The notes under the pieces are model-generated. The model saw nothing but the letters and a program-made list of their open reading frames with translations, had not been told where the DNA came from and made no database searches. Position numbers and translations under genes: made by a program. From positions 1 to 64,000 of the forward strand of contig JAJOLK010000001.1 of assembly GCA_021173225.1 (NCBI GenBank): DNA of 64,000 bases, in the 5' to 3' direction. Source of the DNA: Phycisphaerales bacterium PN19_bin_20 (GTDB lineage Bacteria; Planctomycetota; Phycisphaerae; Phycisphaerales; UBA1924). Shown in pieces: positions 35,169 to 43,226 of the stretch; position 1 is the stretch's first letter, and each line of letters opens with the position of its first letter.

Positions 35169-36170
35169 TTAGGAGAGCGTCACGGGCATCGCGGTGACGG
35201 TCAGGGTCCGGAGGGTGGGGGGCTGCCCGGGCCCCCGCGGGGCGGCGGGGGGCTTGCCAAGGGCGAGCATCGCGGCCATAAATGCGGCATCGGCGGGCGT
35301 CTCACGCAGGTGCAGGGAGGCGAAGCCGCCGACCACGCGCGCGCGCCGGTCGTCGTCACGCCCGATCACGTGCCCGAGGCGGTCCTTGAACGCGGCGGCG
35401 TAAGAAGCGGACGCCGCACGGGCCGCGGTGGCGCTGCCGGCGGCGATCGCCGTGGCCAGGGCGAGGCGCTCTTGCTCGAGCACGTCACGCGCGAGCATGA
35501 TGGTCTTGGCGCTCGCCTGCGTCAGCAGCGGCAGGCCGATGCTGAGGGTCACGCGCGCGAGGCGGGCCTCGGCCTGCTGGGCCAATGATCCTGCGGAGAG
35601 CCCGGCGGTACTGAGCGACTGGCGCAGACCGGCGGCCGCGCCCACCGAGCGCACGCTCGTCAGCGCGTGCGCAAGAGCGAAGGCGTCAAGCCCCGAGGTG
35701 ATCGGCAGCGCGAGCCCGGGGTCGGGCCCGCCCTTGAGCAGGTCGGCGCATAGCTCATCGAGCGATTCATCGGCGGGGTTAAAGGCCTCGGCGTGCGCAA
35801 AGCCGCGCAGCGCTGCCCACGCCGGGTCGCGCTCCAGGCGGTGCGCGGCGGCGAGGATCGAGGTGAGCGCATCGGGGGAAGGTGCGTGCGGTGAGGGTGG
35901 GTCTGCCGCGTTCGTCGCTAGCGCCAGTGATCGCAGCAAGCCCGAGGACCACAGCGGGCCCAGGCGGGCCCACGTCTCAAGCACACGCCGGTAGCGTGGG
36001 CTGTGCGCCACCGCCTCCGCCAGCGCCTCGCGCGTCTCGCCCCCCGGGGGCGTGGGCAGCCAGGTCACGATCGTGTCGCCCAGCTGCAGCGCGGCCATCG
36101 CGCCAACCTCCAGGGACGTGAGGTGGTACGGGCTCAGCGCGAGGTTCAACGCTGCGGCTGGCGCGCTCAC
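35169..36170 (-). CDS. Uncharacterised Ala-rich protein
   Basis: This 333-residue protein has no recognised domain and no signal peptide. It is mostly helical and Ala/Leu-rich, with conserved-looking segments MAALQLGDTIVTWLPTPP, PAWAALRGFAHAEAFNPADESLDELCADLL and SIGLPLLTQASAKTIMLARDVLEQERLALA. The GTG at 36170 overlaps the stop of the upstream hydrolase gene (GTGA). It is followed by kdsD 23 bp later, so hydrolase, this gene and kdsD may form one operon. Confidence 0.6.
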   Translation of the reverse strand: MSAPAAALNLALSPYHLTSLEVGAMAALQLGDTIVTWLPTPPGGETREALAEAVAHSPRYRRVLETWARLGPLWSSGLLRSLALATNAADPPSPHAPSPDALTSILAAAHRLERDPAWAALRGFAHAEAFNPADESLDELCADLLKGGPDPGLALPITSGLDAFALAHALTSVRSVGAAAGLRQSLSTAGLSAGSLAQQAEARLARVTLSIGLPLLTQASAKTIMLARDVLEQERLALATAIAAGSATAARAASASYAAAFKDRLGHVIGRDDDRRARVVGGFASLHLRETPADAAFMAAMLALGKPPAAPRGPGQPPTLRTLTVTAMPVTLS

Positions 36171-37738
36171 GGCGCAGGCTCGACTAGGTTCGGCTCGAGC
36201 GGCGTCGCGTGAAATGGCGATTTGGTCTGCGTGTCAAGCCAGTCGGCGATCGATGGCAGCCGGCGCGTGAGGGTCAGGAAAAGCCACTCGTGCCCGCCGT
36301 CGATCAGCTGGCGCTCGGGCTTGCGAAGCAGGTTCCACAGGCGTTCGCCGGTGACGGCGGGGACGGCCCTGTCGGTCTTGCCGTGCAGAAGCAGCCAGGG
36401 TTTGCCCGCCAGACGCGGCGCGAGGTTGTCTGAGTCCAGCGGCGCCGCGGCCAAGTAAGCCCGCCAAAGCTCGGCCTGGCGCTCTTGCGTGGGCCTACGC
36501 ATGAGGAGCCCGTCCTTGCCAAGCTCGGGCGGCTGGATCCACAGCAGGTCCAGCGACTGAATCATGTCGGAGTAGTTGCTGGTGGTCAGGATCTCAAGGT
36601 AGTTCACGCCGCCGGCGATTGAGACGCCCCCGGCCCAGCGGTCAGGGTTGCGGGCCATGACCGTCGGCATGATCATCGCGCCGCCGGACATTCCCAGCGC
36701 GAAGTGCGGCAAATCTTTCAGCCCCGTGCGCTGGGCGTGCAAGTACGCCAGCGCGGCTTCGACCGCGAAGGCGCCCTCCGCCGCGCGCCCGGTCAATTCT
36801 TCACTTAGCGCCGCGGCGATCTGATCGAGCGGGCCGGTGATGGGCGCGGCCATCTGCCCGGTCTGCGTAAACCGCGCGGGGTGGGCCAGCATCCGCAGCA
36901 CGGCGTAGCCGCGGGTGCGCAACAGCTTGACGGTGTCCTGCACGATGTCGCCTGGTGTGCCGAGCATCCCAGGCATGACCAGCACCACGCCTCTGGTTGG
37001 GAGCGGGTCCAGCGGGTTGCCCGCGTCGTCCCACCCGCTGGCGGCGTCATAGAAGGCAAAGGCCGTGCGGTCGATCAGCGCGCGCGGGGCTTTGCCGCTG
37101 GGTGCTGGCCGAAGGCTGACGAACTGGAAGAGCAGGTTGGCCCGCCCGGCCTTCGGTGATGGCGCGTCGCGGGCTTCATCAAGCACCGTCTCGCGCACGA
37201 TGAACATGCCGGGGGCCGTCCCGTCAAGCTCAAGGGCGGACGCAGCCCCGAGGCGCGGCGTGAGCACGGCCTTGAGGCGCTGGTTGTCGGCCGCGTAACG
37301 CTCAACGGCCTTAACGCTGGGTGACTTTGAGACGCGTGTAAAGACTACCGGCGCGGTCATTGGGATGATCGTGCCGACCGGGCGCCATGACGCATCGGTG
37401 CCCGCGGGGCGGCCCCGGGCCAGTTCGTCGGCGCTCATGCCGGGGTCGATCGGAAGGCGGTCGGGCCATGGCAGTGGGGTGAAGGTAGCAGGCGGCGGGG
37501 TTTGGTCGGTTGTTAGCTGGCCTGATGCGCGCGGCAGTGCAAGTGGCGCGGACCGAAGCTCGACGCTCGCACACGCGCTGGGGGCGAGGGCGAGGGCGAG
37601 TGCAAGGGCGAGGGCGAGTGAGGCGGGCAGCGGGCCGAGGACGGCGCCGAAGTTGTGGGTGCGTCGAGCCCGCCGGGCGACCCAGAGCGGCGCGGCGGCC
37701 TGCGGCGACGACTTGCACACCAGCGGTCCGCGCATCAT
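36167..37738 (-). CDS. Exported alpha/beta hydrolase
   Basis: This 523-residue protein has an N-terminal hydrophobic Leu-Ala repeat helix (SLALALALALALAPSACAS) acting as signal or lipoprotein signal. The hydrolase core has VVLVMPGMLGTPGDIV (oxyanion strand), FALGMSGGAMIMPTVMA (nucleophile elbow GMSGG), PWLLLHGKTDRAVPA (acidic residue) and DGGHEWLF (His). The triad is complete. Esterase or peptidase activity outside the cytoplasm is inferred. Starts at 37738 or 37735 (adjacent ATGs). It faces rlmE across an 84-bp divergent gap. Confidence 0.75.
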   Translation of the reverse strand: MMRGPLVCKSSPQAAAPLWVARRARRTHNFGAVLGPLPASLALALALALALAPSACASVELRSAPLALPRASGQLTTDQTPPPATFTPLPWPDRLPIDPGMSADELARGRPAGTDASWRPVGTIIPMTAPVVFTRVSKSPSVKAVERYAADNQRLKAVLTPRLGAASALELDGTAPGMFIVRETVLDEARDAPSPKAGRANLLFQFVSLRPAPSGKAPRALIDRTAFAFYDAASGWDDAGNPLDPLPTRGVVLVMPGMLGTPGDIVQDTVKLLRTRGYAVLRMLAHPARFTQTGQMAAPITGPLDQIAAALSEELTGRAAEGAFAVEAALAYLHAQRTGLKDLPHFALGMSGGAMIMPTVMARNPDRWAGGVSIAGGVNYLEILTTSNYSDMIQSLDLLWIQPPELGKDGLLMRRPTQERQAELWRAYLAAAPLDSDNLAPRLAGKPWLLLHGKTDRAVPAVTGERLWNLLRKPERQLIDGGHEWLFLTLTRRLPSIADWLDTQTKSPFHATPLEPNLVEPAP

Positions 37739-37822
37739 GGGCCGATGGTAGGGGTTGGGGGGTGAAGCCGTTGGCACCGACGCACCGTTCGGGCCCCGGC
37801 CCGCGGCCCTATCGTCGCCTTG

Positions 37823-38518
37823 ATGGCCAGGGAACGCGAGCTTCACGACGAGTACTTCAAGCGGGCCAAGGCCGAGGGTTATGCGGCCAGGTCGGCGTAC
37901 AAGCTGCTCGAAATCCAGGAGCGCCACCGCCTGCTGCGCCCGACGCACTGGGTGCTAGACCTTGGCTGCGCGCCGGGCTCCTGGCTGCAGGTCGCCGGTG
38001 AGATTGTCGGCCCCGCCGGGCGCGTGCTGGGGGTAGACCTCACGCCCGTGACCATCAAGCTGCCCTCGCACGTGCGCACGGTGGTGGGTGATGTGTTTGC
38101 CCTGACCCCGCAGGACATGCTCGAGCTGGTCGGCGGGCCCGCTGATGTTGTCATCTCTGACATGGCCCCGGGCACCACGGGCGACCCTGGGGGCGACCAC
38201 TTTCGCTCGGTAGACCTGTGCCGGCGTGTGCTTGAGGTGCTGCCCAGCGTGCTGCGCCCGGGCGGCTGCTTGACGATGAAGATCTTCGAGGGCCAGATTT
38301 ACCCTGACGTTTTGAAGGAAACGCAGGCACTGTTCAGGATGGCCAAGGGCCTCAAGCCCGACGCGACGCGCGACGTCAGCCGCGAGATGTTCATCATCGC
38401 GGAGGTCTACCGCGGTACGCCCAAGCCCCCGCCGATCACGCCGCCGATCCCTGGCGCGCCGCGTGACCACAGCCTCGCGCCCAAGCGGCCTGTGCCCAAG
38501 CCCGGGTGGGGCTCGTGA
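37823..38518 (+). CDS. rlmE: 23S rRNA 2'-O-ribose methyltransferase RlmE (FtsJ)
   Basis: RlmE methylates a uridine in the peptidyl-transferase region of 23S rRNA. The 231-residue protein has YAARSAYKLLEI (Lys27), SAM loop VLDLGCAPGSWLQVA, LGVDLTP, SDMAPGTTGD (Asp113), LTMKIFEG (Lys153) and a Glu188 in SREMFIIAEVYRG, which completes the K-D-K-E set. A Pro-rich C-terminal tail of about 30 residues is extra. ATG 37823 is preceded immediately by an in-frame TTG. Its stop overlaps the next gene's GTG start. Confidence 0.95.
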   Translation: MARERELHDEYFKRAKAEGYAARSAYKLLEIQERHRLLRPTHWVLDLGCAPGSWLQVAGEIVGPAGRVLGVDLTPVTIKLPSHVRTVVGDVFALTPQDMLELVGGPADVVISDMAPGTTGDPGGDHFRSVDLCRRVLEVLPSVLRPGGCLTMKIFEGQIYPDVLKETQALFRMAKGLKPDATRDVSREMFIIAEVYRGTPKPPPITPPIPGAPRDHSLAPKRPVPKPGWGS

Positions 38519-40878
38519 GCACGCTGGCGCTCACTTTTATCGCGCCCTGGACCGGGCTGCTGGCGGGCGCGCTGGGCGGCACGGGGCTGATCTTGCTCTA
38601 TCTGCTGCGGCTGCGGCGCAGCAGCCTACGGGTGGGCAGCACGCTGCTGTGGCAGGCCGCGGCACAGGACATGGAGGTCAACGTGCCGTGGCGGCGGCCG
38701 CGCGCCGGGTGGCTGCTGGCGTTGCAGATGCTCGCGGTGCTGGCGCTGGCGGGGGCGATCGCCCGCCCGGTGATTGATGCCGGTGGGGGGGCGGCGAGCC
38801 GCACGCTGATCTTGATCGATGCGAGCGCCTCGATGAGCGCTACCGATGGCGAGCTGCCTGGGCTGAGCCCATTCGCCATTGGTGGAGGCGCACGTCAGGC
38901 GGGCGCAAATTGGGCCGAAGCAGACGGGCCCGCGCGGGCGACGCGGCTCGATCAGGCTAGCGCCCGCGCCAAAGAGCTCGTCCGCGCGGCGCGGGCCACG
39001 CCCGGTGCGCGGCTCATGGTCGCCTCTTTCGCAGCGCGCCCCGAGGTGAGAACCGGCTGGACGCGCGATCGTGCCGCGCTCGATGGCGCGATCGACGCGG
39101 TGGTGCCGACCGATCAGCCCGCTGATCTGGCCGCGGCGATTGACCTGATCGCTTCACTGGCCCCTGAGGCCGACGGGCCCGAGCCGGGCGCTGACGGTGC
39201 GCCGAGCCTGCTGACGGTGATCATCCTCAGCGACGGCGGCCTGGCCCCGTTGGCCGAGCGCGGCGTGCCGTCGGGCGTAGACCTGCGCCTTCTGCGCTGC
39301 GGGCCGGCGTTAGAGGCAAGCGTTGCGGGCTCGGCGGCGGGCATCACCCCCAGCACCCCCAGCACCCCCAGCACCCCCAGCACCCCCAGCACCTCCAACA
39401 CCCCCAACACCCTCGGCACGGTCAGCAGCGTCAACGGTAATGTTGGCATCGTCAGCGCCAGCGCGCGGCGCGACTATGAAGATCCCGGCACGCTGCGCGT
39501 CTCCGCGCGACTGGTCAGCAATCAGCGCGGGCCTGTAAGAGTCACGCTGCGGGCCGAGCTGCGGGAGGCGCTGGTGGGCACGACGATCGTCGAAATTCCC
39601 GGGGCTGCCGCCACCGCCCTTGGTGAGGCGGCCGCGAGCTTTGCGATTACTGACCGCGAGGGGGGCGTGCTGAGCCTGCGGTTGATGAATCCTGACGCGC
39701 TGGCGAGTGACAACCAGGTTTGGATGGCCCTTGACGCGCCGGGGCGGCCGCGCATCGTGCTGGCCGGGCCGGGCGAGCGCGGCGTAGAGGCGGACGCGTT
39801 TTTGCGGGCGTTTCAGCAGGCCGCGGGCGCTCCGCCGTACGAGGCCATCGGGCGTGAAGAGCTGGCCCGGCGGCTCGCGTCCCCCGCAGGCTTTGAGGGC
39901 GTGGACCTGTTGGTGCTGGATCGGATCACCCCCGCGAGGTTGCCGGGCGTGCCGACCGTGAGCGTGGGCGCGGGGCTGCCGGGCGCGGGCGTGACGTTGC
40001 AAGCGGGCACGGCCACAGGCCTTCGGCGCTGGCGCGCGGTTCGGTGGGACCGACAGCATCCGGTGATGCGCGATGTTGATCTTGCGCCGGTGGAGTTCAG
40101 CAGCGCCGCGTGGTTAGAGCTGGGCTCGCTGGCGACGCCGCTGGCGTTCGGCCCGCGCGGGCCGATCGTTGCCGCCGCGAGCACGGGGGCGGTCAAGCGG
40201 CTGGTGATCGCGCCGGCGATCGACGCGAGCACCTGGGGTGCTGACGTCTCGCTGGCGGTCATGCTGGGCAACGCGATTGATTGGCTGACGCTGCGCGGGC
40301 AGGCCGGCGCGGCGCGCTGGACGACGACCGCCCGCGTCGCCAGCGTCGTAGCGGTGCCTGGGGCCAGTGAAGTCACCATCACCGGGCCGCTGGATGTGCG
40401 CGCAGGCGAGCGTGGGGGCGTGCGCTCACCAGAGCCTGTGACGCGCGCGGTCCGCGTGCCGTCGGCGGCTGGCCCCGGCGAGCCCGTACCTCCAGTCAAC
40501 GCAATCCCACCGGGCACGCCGACAAGCGGTGCGACCAGTCCAACAGGGGCGGCCAGTCCAGCAGTGCCGATCGGGCCGACGACGGCAGGCTTGGCCGCGC
40601 TTGGGCGAGAGGTCGCCCTCGGCGTACCAGCACGCGTGGGCCTCTATCAGCTCATGGGCACCGAGCCGGGCCAAAGTCCGCTGGCGGTCAACCTGTTTGA
40701 TGAGCGCGAGAGCTCGCTAGAGACCAGCGCGACCATCACGCTGGGGCCCGGCGGGCCGCGGGTTGGCGCGGGTGAAGGTGGCCCGTCACGCCGCGAGGTC
40801 TGGCCCTGGCTGGTCATGGCGGCCCTCGGCCTGCTGGCGCTCGAGTCTGTGCTCTACGCAGCCCGCCAGCGCGCTTGA
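38515..40878 (+). CDS. BatA-like membrane protein with von Willebrand domain
   Basis: This 787-residue protein has the aerotolerance-type N-terminus: a helix with LILLYLLRLRRSSLRVGSTLLW, then PWRRPRAGWLLALQMLAVLALAGAIARP read as a second helix. A VWA domain follows with MIDAS motif ILIDASASMSATD. C-terminal beta regions and a final helix (PWLVMAALGLLALESVLYA) complete it. Such proteins usually act with a MoxR ATPase, but none is here. A short Ser-Thr-Pro tract near residue 280 comes from a 9-bp DNA repeat (39345-39400). GTG 38515 overlaps the rlmE stop. Confidence 0.85.
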   Translation: MSTLALTFIAPWTGLLAGALGGTGLILLYLLRLRRSSLRVGSTLLWQAAAQDMEVNVPWRRPRAGWLLALQMLAVLALAGAIARPVIDAGGGAASRTLILIDASASMSATDGELPGLSPFAIGGGARQAGANWAEADGPARATRLDQASARAKELVRAARATPGARLMVASFAARPEVRTGWTRDRAALDGAIDAVVPTDQPADLAAAIDLIASLAPEADGPEPGADGAPSLLTVIILSDGGLAPLAERGVPSGVDLRLLRCGPALEASVAGSAAGITPSTPSTPSTPSTPSTSNTPNTLGTVSSVNGNVGIVSASARRDYEDPGTLRVSARLVSNQRGPVRVTLRAELREALVGTTIVEIPGAAATALGEAAASFAITDREGGVLSLRLMNPDALASDNQVWMALDAPGRPRIVLAGPGERGVEADAFLRAFQQAAGAPPYEAIGREELARRLASPAGFEGVDLLVLDRITPARLPGVPTVSVGAGLPGAGVTLQAGTATGLRRWRAVRWDRQHPVMRDVDLAPVEFSSAAWLELGSLATPLAFGPRGPIVAAASTGAVKRLVIAPAIDASTWGADVSLAVMLGNAIDWLTLRGQAGAARWTTTARVASVVAVPGASEVTITGPLDVRAGERGGVRSPEPVTRAVRVPSAAGPGEPVPPVNAIPPGTPTSGATSPTGAASPAVPIGPTTAGLAALGREVALGVPARVGLYQLMGTEPGQSPLAVNLFDERESSLETSATITLGPGGPRVGAGEGGPSRREVWPWLVMAALGLLALESVLYAARQRA
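39345..39400. repeat. 9-bp tandem repeat inside the BatA-like gene
   Basis: About six copies of AGCACCCCC-type units encode the STPSTP tract; the unit keeps the frame. Confidence 0.8.
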
Positions 40879-40892
40879 CGGCCTGCACAGGC

Positions 40893-42092
40893 TCAGCCCT
40901 TGAGGATCGCCGCCACCGTCTGGCAGCCGGCGCGGAGATGCGCCTCAGCCACGGTGTAGCTGACGCGGAAGTGCGTGTCGCGCAGGCTGAAGACCCCGCC
41001 GTTGATGATGACTACGTCGCGCTCCATGGCGCGGTTGACAAGCTGCGCGCCGGTGATGCCCAGCTTGCTGGGAATGGGCGCAAAGACGTAAAAGGCCCCG
41101 CCGGGACGGACAATGTCGCCGCAGACCGGTCCGAGGGTGTCCAGCACGATCTGGCGTCGGTCGCTGTACCGCTGGATCGTCGCGGTCATGTCGGTGCTCA
41201 TCGCGGCGGCGGCGGCGTGCTGCAGCGGCGTCGGGGCGCAGACAAAGCTGTACTGCTGCAGCTTGGTCATCTGCTCGATGATCACCTTGGGCCCGGCGGC
41301 GTAGCCCAGGCGCCAGCCGGTGATCCCGTACGTCTTGCCAAACCCGCGCACCACCAGCGTGTGGGTGGCCCCGCCCACCGGCGCTCGCGCGGGCGTGGCG
41401 TAGCGCCCGCCGCAGGCCGCGATCGCGTCGGCGTATGTGAACGTGTCGTAAATCTCGTCAGAAATCAGCAGGATGTTGTGCTTAGCGCACAGCGCCGCCA
41501 GCGCGTCAAGCTGCGGCTGATTCATCACAACCCCCGATGGATTGCCCGGGCTGGCTACCAGCACCGCCTTGGTCCGCGGGGTGATGAGCTTGGCAACCCG
41601 CTCGGCGGTCATCGCAAAGTCCGGGTAGGTGTCGCAGTAGATCGGCGTGCCACCCGCCAGCTTTACCGCCTGCGGGTACAGCACAAAGTAGGGGTCGGGG
41701 ATGATCACCTCGTCGCCCTGCTCAGTCACGGCGTTGATCGCCAGCCACAGGGCGCCGCTGGTCCCGCTCGTGACCAGCAGCCCGGGCTGGCCCTCGGCGA
41801 TTGGCCCGGCCAGCGGCGGCGCCCAGCCAAGCTCGGGCTTGAGGTGCGCGATGATCGCGGCGCGCAGAACGTCTACGCCCGCGCTGTCTGCGTACCCGTT
41901 ATGGTCGTCAACAATCGCCTGGCAAGCCGCCGCCTTGACCGCCGCGGGGACGGGAAAGTCGGGCTGCCCGATACCCATGTTAATCAGGCTCCGCCCCTCG
42001 CGCCGCAGCTTGGCGGCACGGTCAAAGATCTGGCGGATGCCCGACCCGTTGACGGCAGCGACACTCTTGGGGACTAGGTGCAGCAGGCTCAT
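40893..42092 (-). CDS. Class I/II PLP-dependent aminotransferase
   Basis: This 399-residue enzyme has the fold type I pattern of the aspartate/aromatic aminotransferase group: INMGIGQPDFPVP, YADSAGVDVLRAAI, LLVTSGTSGALWLAI, VIIPDPYFVLY, VLVASPGNPSGVV, LLISDEIYDTFTYA, and the PLP-Lys block GFGKTYGITGWRLGY; a late Arg in HFRVSYT binds substrate carboxylate. SPGNPSG and the length fit AspB/PatA-like enzymes; the exact substrate is unknown. I start at ATG 42092; the open frame to 42200 is not family-like. Convergent with the BatA-like gene, 14 bp apart. Confidence 0.88.
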   Translation of the reverse strand: MSLLHLVPKSVAAVNGSGIRQIFDRAAKLRREGRSLINMGIGQPDFPVPAAVKAAACQAIVDDHNGYADSAGVDVLRAAIIAHLKPELGWAPPLAGPIAEGQPGLLVTSGTSGALWLAINAVTEQGDEVIIPDPYFVLYPQAVKLAGGTPIYCDTYPDFAMTAERVAKLITPRTKAVLVASPGNPSGVVMNQPQLDALAALCAKHNILLISDEIYDTFTYADAIAACGGRYATPARAPVGGATHTLVVRGFGKTYGITGWRLGYAAGPKVIIEQMTKLQQYSFVCAPTPLQHAAAAAMSTDMTATIQRYSDRRQIVLDTLGPVCGDIVRPGGAFYVFAPIPSKLGITGAQLVNRAMERDVVIINGGVFSLRDTHFRVSYTVAEAHLRAGCQTVAAILKG

Positions 42093-42261
42093 AGGCCGGA
42101 GGTTAGTACCCGCGCAGTGGCCCGTCACCCCGCGCGCCCGGCCGAAGGAACCGCGCAAAGGCCGCGCATGGTTCGGGCGTGAGGGCAAAGCAGGTCGCAA
42201 AGTTCAGCAAAACCCCTGGGCGGATGGGCCCTACGGCTTATCTCGCCCGGGCCGCGCGCCG

Positions 42262-43167
42262 ATGCGCACGGTGATGAAGCGCGGCGGCATAACCCGAGAC
42301 CCCATCGCCCGCGTGCTGGTGCGGTGCTCGGCGTGGTCGCGCTGGACGCACCTGACCATCAGCACCGCCCTGGTTTTGCTGACCTCAACCCTCGACCTTG
42401 TCAGCGGCCGCGAGACAAGCCTCTCGGTCTTTCATCTGCTGCCGCTCTCGGTGGCGGCGTGGTTCGTCTCCCGCCGCGCGGGTGTAGGTCTGGCGGCGCT
42501 GGCGGGCTTCGCGTGGTTTGCTGACGGCCAATCTGGCGGCATTGGCGGCGCGGGCGTACAAGGTGCCGTGCTGGGCGTGGTAATCTGGAACTGCGCCAGC
42601 CGAGTCGGGCTGTTCATGGCCGCTGTCTGGCTCGTCAGCGCGATGCGCGAGCTGTACGACCAGCAGCGTGAGCTGGCGACCACCGACGAGCTGACGGGCG
42701 TGCCGAATCGGCGTGCGCTGGTCGAGGCCGCGGGGCGTGAGATTGCGCGGGCGGCCCGTGACGCGAGCCCGATCAGTCTGGTGTACATCGATGTGGACCA
42801 CTTCAAGCGCGTCAATGACCGCCTTGGGCACGCCGCGGGCGATCGCCTGCTGCGGACCATCGCGCACACGCTTGAGACGGCCTGCCGCAGGGCCGATGTC
42901 GTTGCGCGTTTGGGCGGTGATGAGTTTGCGGTGCTGCTGCCCCAGACCGGCCCCGAGGCGGCTGCGCGGGTCGCCGGCAAGCTCCGCAACGTGCTGGCGG
43001 TGGCCATGCAGGCCCACGAGTGGCCCGTGACGTTCTCGTTGGGCGTGGCCAGCTTCACGCGCCCGCCCGGCAGCGCCGAAGAAATGCTCCGCAAGGCCGA
43101 CACTCTGCAATACGCCGCCAAGAACTCCGGGCGCGACACGCTGGTGCACGCCAAGGTCGCGGTCTAA
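42262..43167 (+). CDS. Membrane diguanylate cyclase (GGDEF)
   Basis: The protein makes cyclic di-GMP from two GTP. It has about four N-terminal membrane helices (30-125), a short linker, then a GGDEF domain: TTDELTGVPNRRAL, VYIDVDHFKRVNDRLGHAAGD, the intact active site RLGGDEFAVLL (218-222) and SLGVASFT. The inhibitory I-site RRAD (209-212) is in the right place, so product feedback is likely. No separate sensor domain is seen. The starts 42262 and 42274 are both possible. Together with the PilZ protein at 47197 and the pilus cluster it points to c-di-GMP control of surface behaviour. Confidence 0.92.
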   Translation: MRTVMKRGGITRDPIARVLVRCSAWSRWTHLTISTALVLLTSTLDLVSGRETSLSVFHLLPLSVAAWFVSRRAGVGLAALAGFAWFADGQSGGIGGAGVQGAVLGVVIWNCASRVGLFMAAVWLVSAMRELYDQQRELATTDELTGVPNRRALVEAAGREIARAARDASPISLVYIDVDHFKRVNDRLGHAAGDRLLRTIAHTLETACRRADVVARLGGDEFAVLLPQTGPEAAARVAGKLRNVLAVAMQAHEWPVTFSLGVASFTRPPGSAEEMLRKADTLQYAAKNSGRDTLVHAKVAV

Positions 43168-43226
43168 AGCGCAGCCTGCCTGCCACCAACACGCGATGCC
43201 CCATCGGCCGGCTCTAACATGTGCCC